Part shown: positions 15,879-25,145 of the stretch, piece by piece | How the letters are laid out: each line of letters starts with the position of its first letter | Position numbering within the stretch: the first letter of the stretch is position 1 | Assembly (NCBI RefSeq): GCF_000621125.1 | Contig: NZ_KK211214.1 | Span: 186,001-250,000, forward strand | Length of the DNA stretch: 64,000 bases | DNA from: Maribacter antarcticus DSM 21422 | GTDB taxonomy: Bacteria > Bacteroidota > Bacteroidia > Flavobacteriales > Flavobacteriaceae | Direction: 5' to 3' | Made by a program: the position numbers and the translations under genes | Notes under the pieces: generated by a model | Told to the model about the DNA's origin: nothing | Database searches by the model: none | The model's input: the letters and a program-made list of their open reading frames with translations, nothing else

Positions 15879-17111
15879 ATGGAAAATATTGCGTTAATAG
15901 AATCTTTCTCGGAATTTAAGGATGATAAATTTATAGACCGGGTAACGCTTATGGCGATTTTGGAAGATGTTTTCAGAAATGCGTTAAAAAAGAAGTTTGG
16001 TTCGGATGATAATTTCGATATTATCATAAATCCGGATAAGGGGGATTTGGAGATTTGGCGTAATCGAACTGTTGTGGAGGATGGTGAAGTTGAGGATGAA
16101 AACGAAGAGATTTCATTGATTGAAGCCCAAAAAATAGAGCCAGATTTTGAAGTAGGTGAGGATGTTTCTGAGGAGGTAAAGCTTATAGATTTAGGGAGGA
16201 GAGCTATTTTAGCGCTACGTCAGAATTTGATTTCTAAAATCCATGAACATGATAATACCACCATTTACAAACATTTCAAAGAGTTAGAAGGTGAAATATA
16301 CACGGCTGAGGTTCATCACATACGGCATAAAGCGATTATCTTATTAGATGACGAAGGGAACGAGATTATTTTACCTAAAGACAGACAAATTCCTTCTGAT
16401 TTTTTCCGAAAAGGTGATAATGTCCGCGGTATTATAGAAAGTGTAGAGTTAAAAGGTGCCAAGCCTTCAATTATTATGTCTAGAAGTTCTCCAAAGTTTT
16501 TGGAACAATTGTTTTTTCAAGAAATACCAGAGGTGTTTGATGGTTTAATTACGGTCAAGAAAGTAGTTCGTATTCCTGGTGAGAAAGCTAAGGTAGCGGT
16601 TGATTCTTATGATGATCGTATTGATCCTGTTGGTGCTTGTGTGGGAATGAAAGGTTCGCGTATTCATGGTATTGTAAGGGAGTTGGGTAATGAGAATATA
16701 GATGTAATCAACTGGACGGCAAATCCGCAATTATTAGTAACTAGAGCCTTGAGTCCGGCAAGGGTTTCCTCCGTAAAGTTGAACGATGAGAAAATGACTG
16801 CTCAAGTGTATCTTAAGCCTGAAGAGGTTTCTAAGGCTATAGGTAGAGGAGGTCATAATATTAGATTGGCTGGTCAGTTGACTGGATATGAGATAGATGT
16901 ATTCCGAGAAGGCGTTGAAGAAGATGTAGAATTGACTGAGTTTAAGGATGAAATCGATGCTTGGATTATAGAGGAGTTCAAAAAAATTGGTATGGACACA
17001 GCCAGAAGCGTCTTGGAACAAGATGTGAACGATTTGGTAAAGCGTACCGATTTAGAGGAAGAGACAATTGTAGAAGTTGTGCGTATCCTCAAAGAAGAAT
17101 TAGAAGATTAG
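15879..17111 (+). CDS. nusA: Transcription termination/antitermination factor NusA
   Basis: A 410-residue RNA polymerase-binding factor that controls pausing, termination and antitermination. Order: N-terminal domain (1 to about 125, with an acidic insert EDGEVEDENEEISLIEA), S1 domain (about 130-200, GEIYTAEVHHIRHKAIIL), KH1 (about 205-275, with VGACVGMKGSRIHGIVREL) and KH2 (about 280-345, with AIGRGGHNIRLAGQLTGYEI). The tail from 346 is acidic and short. It lacks the two acidic repeats that extend E. coli NusA to 495 residues, which is usual outside proteobacteria. It is followed after 41 nt by infB. Autoregulation via the leader hairpin is plausible. Confidence 0.98.
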   Translation: MENIALIESFSEFKDDKFIDRVTLMAILEDVFRNALKKKFGSDDNFDIIINPDKGDLEIWRNRTVVEDGEVEDENEEISLIEAQKIEPDFEVGEDVSEEVKLIDLGRRAILALRQNLISKIHEHDNTTIYKHFKELEGEIYTAEVHHIRHKAIILLDDEGNEIILPKDRQIPSDFFRKGDNVRGIIESVELKGAKPSIIMSRSSPKFLEQLFFQEIPEVFDGLITVKKVVRIPGEKAKVAVDSYDDRIDPVGACVGMKGSRIHGIVRELGNENIDVINWTANPQLLVTRALSPARVSSVKLNDEKMTAQVYLKPEEVSKAIGRGGHNIRLAGQLTGYEIDVFREGVEEDVELTEFKDEIDAWIIEEFKKIGMDTARSVLEQDVNDLVKRTDLEEETIVEVVRILKEELED

Positions 17112-17152
17112 CTATATATTAGCACAAGAATAAAGAACGGGAATCAGTATTT

Positions 17153-19996
17153 ATGGCAGACAATGCAACAATAAGACTTAATAAAGTTCTGCGTGAACTT
17201 AATATTTCCTTGGACAGGGCCGTGGAATTTCTTAGTAGTAAAGGACATGAGATAGATGCTAGGCCTACAACTAAGATATCCGATGAGGTTTATCAGGTTT
17301 TACTTGATGGCTTTCAGACGGATATGAGTAAGAAAGTGGCATCCAAAGAAGTAGGAGAGGAAAAGCGTAAGGAAAAGGAGGCTATACGGGTTCAGCTCGA
17401 GCAAGAGCAGGATGCCAGAAGACTTGTCCGTGAAAAACGAAATGCCGAATCTGAGAGGGTTATCAATACAAAGGTAGAGCTTCCGGGACCGAAAATGGTC
17501 GGCAAAATTGACCTCAATCCTAAGAAGAAGAAGGCAGAAGAAGCACCAAAGGAAAAAACTATAGAGCCAATTAAAGCAGCGAAGGTTGTTAAAGAGGAAG
17601 TAGTTGTCCCTGATGTAAAGGAGGAAGTTCCTGTGAAAAAGGAGGTTCCTGCAAAAGAGGAAGTTCTTGCGAAAGAGAAAATTCCTGCGAAAAAAGAGGT
17701 CATAGAAAAAGAGGATGTTCCTGTAAAAGAGGAGGTCGAGGTTAAAACCCCTGAAGTGACTGCAGAAAAATCAAAGCCTGTTGAGGTAGCTAAGGAGGAA
17801 TCTGATGTGGTAGCAGAGGAAAGTCCCGATGAGCCAAAAACCTTGCAGACACAATATCAAAAATTGTCAGGTCCAAAAATAACGGGCGATAAGATTGACT
17901 TGTCCAAGTTTAAAAAGCCTAAGAAAAAAGAGGACAGGAAAACGGATAGCACGGATCGAAAGAAACGTAGAAAACGTATTGTAAGTAAAAACACGAAGAC
18001 AAGTCCTGGAGCTAGACCATCTACTGGTACTGGCGATAGGAGGCCTGTCGTTAGACGTTTAGCAACTGTAAGTAAAGTAGAGCCTACTGAGGAAGATGTT
18101 CAAAAGCAAGTACGTGAAACTCTTGAAAAGCTACAAGGTAAGTCCAAGAAAGGTAAAGGTGCCAAATATAGAAGGAGTAAGAGAGATCAGCATAGGGAGC
18201 AAACAGAAAAGGACCTAGAGCAACAAGAATTAGAAAACAAGGTCCTTAAGGTGACAGAGTTTGTTACTGCTAGCGAGGTTGCTACCATGATGGATGTTTC
18301 CACTACCGAAATTATTTCTGCTTGCATGTCTTTGGGAATCATGGTGACTTTGAACCAGCGTCTGGATGCCGAAACTTTGGCCATTGTCGCAGAGGAGTTT
18401 GGTTACGAGGTTGATTTTGTTACTGCTGATATCGAAGAAAGTATCGTTGAAGAAGAGGATGCACCAGAGGATTTGAAACCTAGGGCTCCAATTGTTACTG
18501 TAATGGGACACGTGGATCACGGTAAGACATCACTACTAGATTATATTAGACAGGAAAATGTTATTGCCGGAGAAAGCGGTGGTATAACACAGCACATAGG
18601 GGCATATGGTGTTACCTTAGAAAATGGTGAAAGTATGTCATTTTTAGACACACCTGGTCACGAAGCGTTTACCGCTATGCGTGCAAGGGGAGCACAAGTA
18701 ACTGATATTGCTATTATCGTTATTGCTGCAGATGATGACATTATGCCCCAGACTAAGGAGGCTATTAGTCATGCACAGGCTGCGGGTGTACCAATTGTAT
18801 TCGCTATAAATAAGATTGATAAACCTACGGCAAATGCTGAAAAGGTTAAAGAAGGCTTAGCGCAGATGAACTTATTGGTAGAAGATTGGGGTGGTAAAAT
18901 ACAGTCCCATGATATCTCTGCTAAAACTGGTACAGGTGTTAAAGAACTTTTGGAAAAAGTACTTTTAGAGGCTGAGTTGTTAGAATTGAAGGCGAATCCT
19001 GACAAACCGGCCACAGGAACGGTTGTTGAAGCGTTTTTGGATAAAGGTAAGGGGTATGTTTCTACCATTCTTGTACAGGCAGGAACTTTAAAAATAGGGG
19101 ATTATGTACTGGCAGGTACTACAAGCGGTAAGATAAAGGCCATGCAAGATGAGCGAGGGCAATCTGTTTCTGAAGTAGGACCATCCAAACCAATTTCTAT
19201 TCTAGGATTGGATAGTGCGCCACAAGCAGGGGATAAGTTCTATGTCTTGGAAGATGAGCGCGAAGCGAAGCAAATAGCAGCAAGAAGATCGCAACTGCAA
19301 CGTGAGCAATCGGTAAGAACCCAACGTCATATTACCTTAGATGAAATCGGAAGACGTATTGCTTTAGGGGAGTTCAAGGAATTGAATATTATACTTAAAG
19401 GTGATGTAGATGGTTCCGTAGAAGCGTTGACTGATTCTTTCCAGAAACTCTCTACAGACGAGATTCAGGTAAATATTATATACAAAGCGGTTGGACCTAT
19501 TACGGAGTCTGATGTACTATTGGCGTCTGCTTCGGATGCTGTTATCATCGGATTTAATGTTAGGCCAATGGGTAACGCTAAATCTATTGCTGAGAAGGAA
19601 GAAATCGATATCCGTATGTATTCTATAATTTACGATGCGATAAACGACCTTAAAGATGCTATGGAAGGCATGCTATCTCCTGAAATGAAGGAGGAGATTA
19701 CGGGTACCGCGGAAATAAGAGAGACATTTAAGATTTCCAAGATAGGAACTATTGCAGGATGTATGGTGACTACAGGTAAGTTGTTTAGAAATTCCAATAT
19801 TCGTTTGATTAGGGATAGTGTCGTAATCTACACGGGGGAATTCAGTTCTTTAAAACGATTCAAAGACGACGCTAAGGAAGTTGCTAAAGGTTATGATTGT
19901 GGACTTCAAGTGAAGAACTATAATGATATACAAGTTGGTGATGTGATTGAAGGTTTCCAAGAAGTAGCTGTAAAGAAAAAACTGAAATCAAAATAA
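17153..19996 (+). CDS. infB: Translation initiation factor IF-2
   Basis: A 947-residue GTPase that delivers fMet-tRNA to the 30S subunit. The N-terminal 350 residues are highly charged and include degenerate repeats of about 6 residues ([30 protein letters not shown]) at about 155-195. A second N-terminal segment (about 355-430) carries the typical IF2-N fold ([17 protein letters not shown]). The G domain is complete: GHVDHGKTS (452-460), [22 protein letters not shown] and SAKTGTG. Domains II, III and C2 follow. The end of the gene is closed by a bidirectional terminator shared with the convergent SPOR gene. Confidence 0.98.
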   Translation: MADNATIRLNKVLRELNISLDRAVEFLSSKGHEIDARPTTKISDEVYQVLLDGFQTDMSKKVASKEVGEEKRKEKEAIRVQLEQEQDARRLVREKRNAESERVINTKVELPGPKMVGKIDLNPKKKKAEEAPKEKTIEPIKAAKVVKEEVVVPDVKEEVPVKKEVPAKEEVLAKEKIPAKKEVIEKEDVPVKEEVEVKTPEVTAEKSKPVEVAKEESDVVAEESPDEPKTLQTQYQKLSGPKITGDKIDLSKFKKPKKKEDRKTDSTDRKKRRKRIVSKNTKTSPGARPSTGTGDRRPVVRRLATVSKVEPTEEDVQKQVRETLEKLQGKSKKGKGAKYRRSKRDQHREQTEKDLEQQELENKVLKVTEFVTASEVATMMDVSTTEIISACMSLGIMVTLNQRLDAETLAIVAEEFGYEVDFVTADIEESIVEEEDAPEDLKPRAPIVTVMGHVDHGKTSLLDYIRQENVIAGESGGITQHIGAYGVTLENGESMSFLDTPGHEAFTAMRARGAQVTDIAIIVIAADDDIMPQTKEAISHAQAAGVPIVFAINKIDKPTANAEKVKEGLAQMNLLVEDWGGKIQSHDISAKTGTGVKELLEKVLLEAELLELKANPDKPATGTVVEAFLDKGKGYVSTILVQAGTLKIGDYVLAGTTSGKIKAMQDERGQSVSEVGPSKPISILGLDSAPQAGDKFYVLEDEREAKQIAARRSQLQREQSVRTQRHITLDEIGRRIALGEFKELNIILKGDVDGSVEALTDSFQKLSTDEIQVNIIYKAVGPITESDVLLASASDAVIIGFNVRPMGNAKSIAEKEEIDIRMYSIIYDAINDLKDAMEGMLSPEMKEEITGTAEIRETFKISKIGTIAGCMVTTGKLFRNSNIRLIRDSVVIYTGEFSSLKRFKDDAKEVAKGYDCGLQVKNYNDIQVGDVIEGFQEVAVKKKLKSK

Positions 19997-20014
19997 ATAG
20001 AAGAAACGAATAAT

Positions 20015-20043
20015 AAAAATCGGCCTAATTGGCCGATTTTTTT
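20015..20043. terminator. Bidirectional terminator between infB and the SPOR gene
   Basis: AAAAATCGGCC (20015-20025) pairs with GGCCGATTTTT (20031-20041) around a 5-base loop, with T-runs on both strands. The stop codon and last codons (KSAN) of the minus-strand SPOR gene lie inside the hairpin. Confidence 0.92.
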
Positions 20044-20396
20044 GGTTTAAGTAACATTGCATTCGGATATTTCATCCGTACCTCGTTGAATTTACGTTCG
20101 GCTTCCATCTTGGTTTTGAACTTGCCAACTCTAACGCGATAGGTAGGCGAGTCAAAATCAATTTTAGAAGCAAGGCTCGGGAAATCTTCTTCTACATTCG
20201 CTTTAATGCGTTCCGCTTGTGCATGTGATCCAAATCCAACTTGAATCCTGTAATAATCCGAAGTTTTTAACGCAGACCTATACAAATCTAATAACGCTTC
20301 TATTTTTTTGTCTTGTTCTATAGTTACTTGAGCTTCTTGTGCAGAACTTAAATAAGTGACTGCAAAACAAAAAGAGATGTAAATTATTTTTTTCAT
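20025..20396 (-). CDS. SPOR domain-containing secreted protein
   Basis: A 123-residue protein from ATG at 20394-20396 (MKKIIYISFCFAV); an upstream in-frame ATG would add 11 residues before the signal peptide and is rejected. A signal peptide ends near LSSAQ. The rest is one SPOR domain with its two repeats: DYYRIQVGFGSHAQAERIK and TYRVRVGKFKTKMEAERKF. SPOR domains bind denuded septal peptidoglycan, so a periplasmic cell-wall role is likely. It sits between infB and the act operon, divergent from actA. Its C-terminal KKSAN is encoded by the shared terminator stem. Confidence 0.9.
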   Translation of the reverse strand: MKKIIYISFCFAVTYLSSAQEAQVTIEQDKKIEALLDLYRSALKTSDYYRIQVGFGSHAQAERIKANVEEDFPSLASKIDFDSPTYRVRVGKFKTKMEAERKFNEVRMKYPNAMLLKPKKSAN

Positions 20397-20512
20397 AAGG
20401 GTAATAATATGGTTATCTGCATGTTGCAAATGTAATTTTTTTGAGCTGCAAATCCAGTGCGTTCGCTTTTATTTAGAATAATTATAAATTATAAGTTATA
20501 AATAGATTAAGG

Positions 20513-20544
20513 TTTTTTCAAATAAAGTCTATGTCGTATTTTTG
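20513..20544 (+). promoter_or_regulatory. Promoter of the act-cox operon
   Basis: TATTTTTG (20537-20544) matches TAnnTTTG; the -33 region is a T-run (about 20513-20518) without a clear TTG. The leader to actA is about 85 nt and shows no strong hairpin. Confidence 0.5.
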
Positions 20545-20632
20545 TATCCAGTTCAGGCATTAGGTTGGTTGTTGTTATTATATTTATAATTGCCTATAAC
20601 CGTGCCAAGAATTTGAGTGAAATATTTTATAT

Positions 20633-21973
20633 ATGAAAAAGGTTATATACCTAAATCAGTTTTCTAAAATTTTAGGCTTCAGTATAGTATTTTTTCTGCT
20701 TTTTTCGGTTGCGTCAAGCGCTCAGGAAGAGGTTGCTGAAGGTTCTGGAGATCCTGTCGCCGGAAAAGCTTTGTTTAAACAAAATTGTGCTGCATGTCAT
20801 GCCTTGAATCGTAAGATGACGGGTCCAGCCTTAGCAAATGTGGAAGCGCGTTTAGCTGAAGAGGAAGGTCTGGAAAAGGAATGGTTGTATGCCTGGATTA
20901 AGAACCCTGCGGGTATGATTAAATCTGGTGATGCTTACGCAAATAAGATTTATGCAGAGTACAACCAAGCGGCAATGACGGCGTTTCCTACCTTTTCAAA
21001 TGCAGATATTGATAATATATTGGCCTATACTGCCGCTCCACCGCCGGCGCCCGTTGCTGTTGCCGCTACTGCTGTTGTTCCTTCTGCTGGTGCTGCCTCT
21101 GGGGGTATTTCTAATGAAATTGTATTAGGTGCCTTAGTTCTTGTTTTTGGACTATTGGTAATGATGTTGGTTTTAGTGAATATTACACTGCGACGTATTG
21201 CGGAGGCAAACGGCGTGGTTGTGGAAAAGAAGAAAGCGGTAAAGCGAACTCCAATTTGGAAGGCATTTGCTCAAAATCAATTCCTGGTTCTGGTTACCGC
21301 AATATTGTTTTTGTTGGGTAGTGCTTATTTCGCGTACGGGTGGATGATGCAGATTGGTATAGATCAAGGATATGCTCCGATTCAACCCATACACTATTCA
21401 CATAAGATACACGCGGGTACCAATAAGATAGAATGTCAATATTGCCACTCTTCCGCTAGGGTTTCTAAACATTCGGGGATTCCTTCATTGAATGTATGTA
21501 TGAATTGTCATAAATCCATATATGAGTATAGCGGGACCGCAGAGGGTCCTACAGCAGATGATTTAGCAAATGGTTACACTAATGAGTTTTATACGAAAGA
21601 GATAAAGAAGTTATATAAAGCTGTTGGATGGGATGAAGAGAATCAGACGTATACAGGGGAAAGTCAGCCAGTTGAATGGGTGCGTATACATAATCTTCCC
21701 GATTTTGCTTATTTCAATCACTCACAACACGTTTCCGTTGGTGGCGTAGACTGTACGACATGTCACGGCCCTGTTCAGGAGATGGAAATTATGTACCAGT
21801 ACTCTCCATTAACTATGGGTTGGTGTATCGATTGTCACCGTGAAACTAATGTAAAGGTTGAAGGGAACGAGTATTACGAAAAAATTCATGCTGAGCTTTC
21901 CAAGAAGTATGGTGTAGATAATTTAACGGTTGCTCAAATGGGTGGTCTGGAATGTGGAAAGTGTCACTATTAA
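20633..21973 (+). CDS. actA: Alternative Complex III subunit ActA, multiheme cytochrome c with an extra N-terminal monoheme domain
   Basis: A 446-residue membrane-bound multiheme cytochrome c of the quinol:cytochrome c oxidoreductase ACIII. A signal peptide (to about residue 30) is followed by a class I-like monoheme domain with CAACH at 52-56, then a Pro/Ala-rich linker and two hydrophobic segments (about 162-186 and 213-238). The C-terminal part carries five more CxxCH sites at 268, 289, 374, 398 and 441, the usual pentaheme ActA core, ending right at CGKCHY. The six sites thus include one more than the pentaheme core. It transfers electrons from ActB Fe-S clusters to the periplasmic acceptor. 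First gene of actABCDEF-coxBA, 30 nt before actB. Confidence 0.93.
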   Translation: MKKVIYLNQFSKILGFSIVFFLLFSVASSAQEEVAEGSGDPVAGKALFKQNCAACHALNRKMTGPALANVEARLAEEEGLEKEWLYAWIKNPAGMIKSGDAYANKIYAEYNQAAMTAFPTFSNADIDNILAYTAAPPPAPVAVAATAVVPSAGAASGGISNEIVLGALVLVFGLLVMMLVLVNITLRRIAEANGVVVEKKKAVKRTPIWKAFAQNQFLVLVTAILFLLGSAYFAYGWMMQIGIDQGYAPIQPIHYSHKIHAGTNKIECQYCHSSARVSKHSGIPSLNVCMNCHKSIYEYSGTAEGPTADDLANGYTNEFYTKEIKKLYKAVGWDEENQTYTGESQPVEWVRIHNLPDFAYFNHSQHVSVGGVDCTTCHGPVQEMEIMYQYSPLTMGWCIDCHRETNVKVEGNEYYEKIHAELSKKYGVDNLTVAQMGGLECGKCHY

Positions 21974-22003
21974 TAATTTAAGAAGCTAATTACAGATATA
22001 CCT

Positions 22004-25000
22004 ATGTCATCAAACAAAAAGTATTGGAAAAGCGAAGCGGAGTTAGATCCTAATGATTCCGTTGTTGAAGCGCTAAGACAGAACGAGTTTGTAGAGGAGA
22101 TTCCTGTTGGAGAGTTCTTAGGGGATAAGGAAACCTTGTCTACAACAAATACAAACCGAAGAGATTTTCTAAAATACGTTGGGTTTAGCACCGCTGCTGC
22201 TTCGTTGGCAGCTTGCGAAGGTCCGGTCATAAAGTCTATTCCTTATGTAGTACAACCAGAGAATATTGTTCCTGGGGTTTCCAATTTCTACGCAACTACC
22301 ATTGCAAATGGGTTCGATTTTGCTAGTATTTTAATAAAAACAAGGGAAGGTCGCCCCATTAAGATAGAGAATAACACCTTAGCAAAGGTCAATGGCAGTG
22401 CTAATGCTAGAATACAGGCATCTGTACTTTCCTTATATGACAGTACTAGGTTGCAAGGGCCAATGGCTAATGGTGAGCCTGTTGAATGGGATGCTTTGGA
22501 TACTGCTGTGAAGGGTAAAATGAGTGGGCTAGGCAATGGTAAAAAGCTAGTCTTTTTAACGCAAACCTATGCTAGTCCTTCTACCAATAGATTGATGTCT
22601 GAATTAAAGTCTAGTAATGAAAATATAAGTCACGTAACCTACGACGCTATTTCTGAAGATGCGGCGCTAACTGCATTTGAAAATGCATATGGGGAGAGAG
22701 CTTTGGCTGATTATGATTTTGAAAAAGCACATCTTATAGTTTCCTTCGGTGCAGACTTCCTTTCTGATTGGCAGGGTGGTGGATTTGATAGTGGTTATGC
22801 AAGAGGCAGGGTTCCAAAGAAAGGAAAGATGTCCCGTCATGTTCAGTTAGAAGCAAATATGAGCTTGACTGGAGCGAATGCAGATAAGAGAATACCATTA
22901 AAACCTACGGCACAAAAAGTAATATTGGCTAAGTTGTATGGGAAACTTAGTGGCGTATCCGTAGGTGGTAATACTTCTGAATATGAAGCGATAGTTGATC
23001 AGTTGGCAATGGAGGTTAAGAAAGCCGGTGCAAATGCCACAGTAGTAACTGGACTTGATGACGTAAATGCACAGGCGGTTGTTCTGGCGATAAATAAAAT
23101 GTTAGGAAGTACTGCCTTTGATGCTGCTGCTCCTAGATATATCAGGCAAGGTAATGTAAAAGCGGTAAATGCTTTGATTGCTGATATGAAGGCTGGTAAG
23201 GTTAGTGCTTTGATAATGGATGGAGTTAATCCTATATATTCTTTGCCAAATGCGATGGATTTTAAGGAAGGTCTGGATAAGGTAGATTTATCGGTTTCCT
23301 TTTCAACGAACTGGAACGAAACTACAGAGAATGTTGATTATGTAGCGGCCTCTAACCACTATCTAGAATCATGGGGAGATGTTGAGATAAAGAAAGGTCA
23401 TTATTCGTTAATGCAGCCCACGATTCAAGAACTTTTCGATACAAAACAATTGCAAACCGCTATTTTGAGTTGGACGGGAAGTGATAAAACATATTACGAT
23501 TATATTAAGGAGACATGGTCTAGTACTGTTTTAAACGGTGCCGACTGGGGCCAAACATTACAAGACGGTGTGTTTAGTGATTCAACCCTAACTGTTGGTG
23601 ATGCTACTGCTTTAATGGGAGCTGTTGTGGAAAAGGATGGGGCAGTTGAAGCCTTGCCTACGACTTCTGCATTGCGTAGTTTGGCGAACGCTACCACTGA
23701 TGGTGTGGAGCTTACGTTATATTCTAAAGTGGGTATGGGTGATGGTCAACAAGCGAATAATCCTTGGTTGCAAGAGTTTCCAGATCCTATTACAAGGGTT
23801 GCATGGGATAATTATGTAACTGTTTCTAAGACTGATGCAGAAGCGCTTGACGTAGCCAACGTGAATGTTGCGGATGGTGGAATGGATGGTAATTATGTGA
23901 ACTTATCGGTAAACGGTGTTACATTGCAGCGCGTTCCTGTAATTGTTCAGCCAGGTCAGGCTAATGGTTCTGTAGGTTTGTCTTTTGGGTATGGTAAGAA
24001 GGTTGGAATGAAGGAAGATATGCAAACAGGTGTAAACGCCTTTTTGTTGTACGATGGAATGAGTGCCAATCAAACAGTTAAGATTGAGAAAGCTGCTGGA
24101 AATCACGAGTTTGCATGCGTTCAGCTGCATAAGACGCTTATGGGGCGTAACGATATTATTAAAGAAACTACACTTGAAATTTTCAATACAAAGGACCATT
24201 CAGAGTGGAACGAAGTTCCTCAGGTATCCTTGGATCACCAAGAGGTTCCTGCTTCTTCCGTAGATCTTTGGGATAGTTTTGATAGGTCTATAGGGCATCA
24301 TTTTAATATGTCCATTGATTTAAACTCCTGTACTGGGTGTGGTGCTTGCGTTATCGCTTGTCACGCAGAAAATAATGTTCCTGTAGTAGGGAAGGCAGAG
24401 GTGCGGAAGTCTAGGGATATGCATTGGTTGCGTATCGATAGGTATTATTCTTCTGAAGATACATTTGAAGAAGATGTAAACAAAAAAGAAGGTTTTGACG
24501 GTCTTATAGGGGATAACGGTTCTCTTGGTGGGTTTGGTGAGTTGGAAGATCCTGCGAATAATCCACAAGTAGTTTTTCAGCCTGTAATGTGTCAACATTG
24601 TAATCACGCTCCTTGTGAAACGGTCTGTCCTGTTGCGGCAACGGCGCATGGTAAACAAGGTCAGAATCAAATGGCATATAATAGATGTGTTGGTACACGA
24701 TATTGTGCCAACAACTGTCCGTATAAAGTGAGAAGGTTTAACTGGTTCTTGTATAATAACAATGACGAGTTCGATTTTCATATGAACAATGATCTTGGGA
24801 AAATGGTATTGAATCCAGATGTAAACGTACGTTCCAGAGGGGTTATAGAAAAATGTTCTATGTGTATTCAAAAAACGCAAAAGACTATTTTAGATGCCAA
24901 GCGAGATGGTCGTGTTATAGAAGATGGTGAGTTTCAAACCGCTTGTTCTATGGCATGTAGCAGTGGTGCTATTGTTTTTGGAGACATCAACGACAAGGAA

Positions 25001-25114
25001 AGTGAAATTGCGGAGCTCAAGGAGAGTGATAGGATGTACCATCTTTTGGAATATGTAGGTACAAAACCTAACGTATTCTATCATGTAAAAGTTAGAAATA
25101 CCAACGAAGCATAA
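22004..25114 (+). CDS. actB: Alternative Complex III subunit ActB, iron-sulfur/molybdopterin-like subunit
   Basis: A 1036-residue periplasmic subunit built from a molybdopterin oxidoreductase-like domain that is thought to hold no cofactor in ACIII and a C-terminal ferredoxin domain. The Tat signal is not at the N-terminus but begins near residue 50 (NRRDFLKYVGFSTAAASLAA), the extended-Tat arrangement typical of ActB. The ferredoxin part has four cysteine clusters: CTGCGACVIACH, CQHCNHAPCETVCPV, CVGTRYCANNCPY and CSMCIQKT with ACSMACSSGA. These fit three [4Fe-4S] and one [3Fe-4S] as in characterised complexes. It connects to heme groups of ActA. Spacing to actC is 31 nt. Confidence 0.95.
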   Translation: MSSNKKYWKSEAELDPNDSVVEALRQNEFVEEIPVGEFLGDKETLSTTNTNRRDFLKYVGFSTAAASLAACEGPVIKSIPYVVQPENIVPGVSNFYATTIANGFDFASILIKTREGRPIKIENNTLAKVNGSANARIQASVLSLYDSTRLQGPMANGEPVEWDALDTAVKGKMSGLGNGKKLVFLTQTYASPSTNRLMSELKSSNENISHVTYDAISEDAALTAFENAYGERALADYDFEKAHLIVSFGADFLSDWQGGGFDSGYARGRVPKKGKMSRHVQLEANMSLTGANADKRIPLKPTAQKVILAKLYGKLSGVSVGGNTSEYEAIVDQLAMEVKKAGANATVVTGLDDVNAQAVVLAINKMLGSTAFDAAAPRYIRQGNVKAVNALIADMKAGKVSALIMDGVNPIYSLPNAMDFKEGLDKVDLSVSFSTNWNETTENVDYVAASNHYLESWGDVEIKKGHYSLMQPTIQELFDTKQLQTAILSWTGSDKTYYDYIKETWSSTVLNGADWGQTLQDGVFSDSTLTVGDATALMGAVVEKDGAVEALPTTSALRSLANATTDGVELTLYSKVGMGDGQQANNPWLQEFPDPITRVAWDNYVTVSKTDAEALDVANVNVADGGMDGNYVNLSVNGVTLQRVPVIVQPGQANGSVGLSFGYGKKVGMKEDMQTGVNAFLLYDGMSANQTVKIEKAAGNHEFACVQLHKTLMGRNDIIKETTLEIFNTKDHSEWNEVPQVSLDHQEVPASSVDLWDSFDRSIGHHFNMSIDLNSCTGCGACVIACHAENNVPVVGKAEVRKSRDMHWLRIDRYYSSEDTFEEDVNKKEGFDGLIGDNGSLGGFGELEDPANNPQVVFQPVMCQHCNHAPCETVCPVAATAHGKQGQNQMAYNRCVGTRYCANNCPYKVRRFNWFLYNNNDEFDFHMNNDLGKMVLNPDVNVRSRGVIEKCSMCIQKTQKTILDAKRDGRVIEDGEFQTACSMACSSGAIVFGDINDKESEIAELKESDRMYHLLEYVGTKPNVFYHVKVRNTNEA

Positions 25115-25145
25115 TAATACTAGAAAGTAATTATAACAAAAGTCT

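Noticed and set aside
17392-17703. A 103-codon Ser/Phe/Thr-rich frame opposite the infB N-terminus
   Set aside because: It mirrors the Lys/Glu-rich IF-2 linker and has no independent support.
17600-17760. The short repeats coding VPAKEE-like units in infB as a possible CRISPR or tandem array
   Set aside because: They are coding repeats of the flexible IF-2 linker, imperfect at DNA level and without spacers.
24320-24880. A long minus-strand open frame of 186 codons inside actB
   Set aside because: It is antisense to the conserved Fe-S cluster region of actB, has no family resemblance and no promoter; it is a by-product of codon use.
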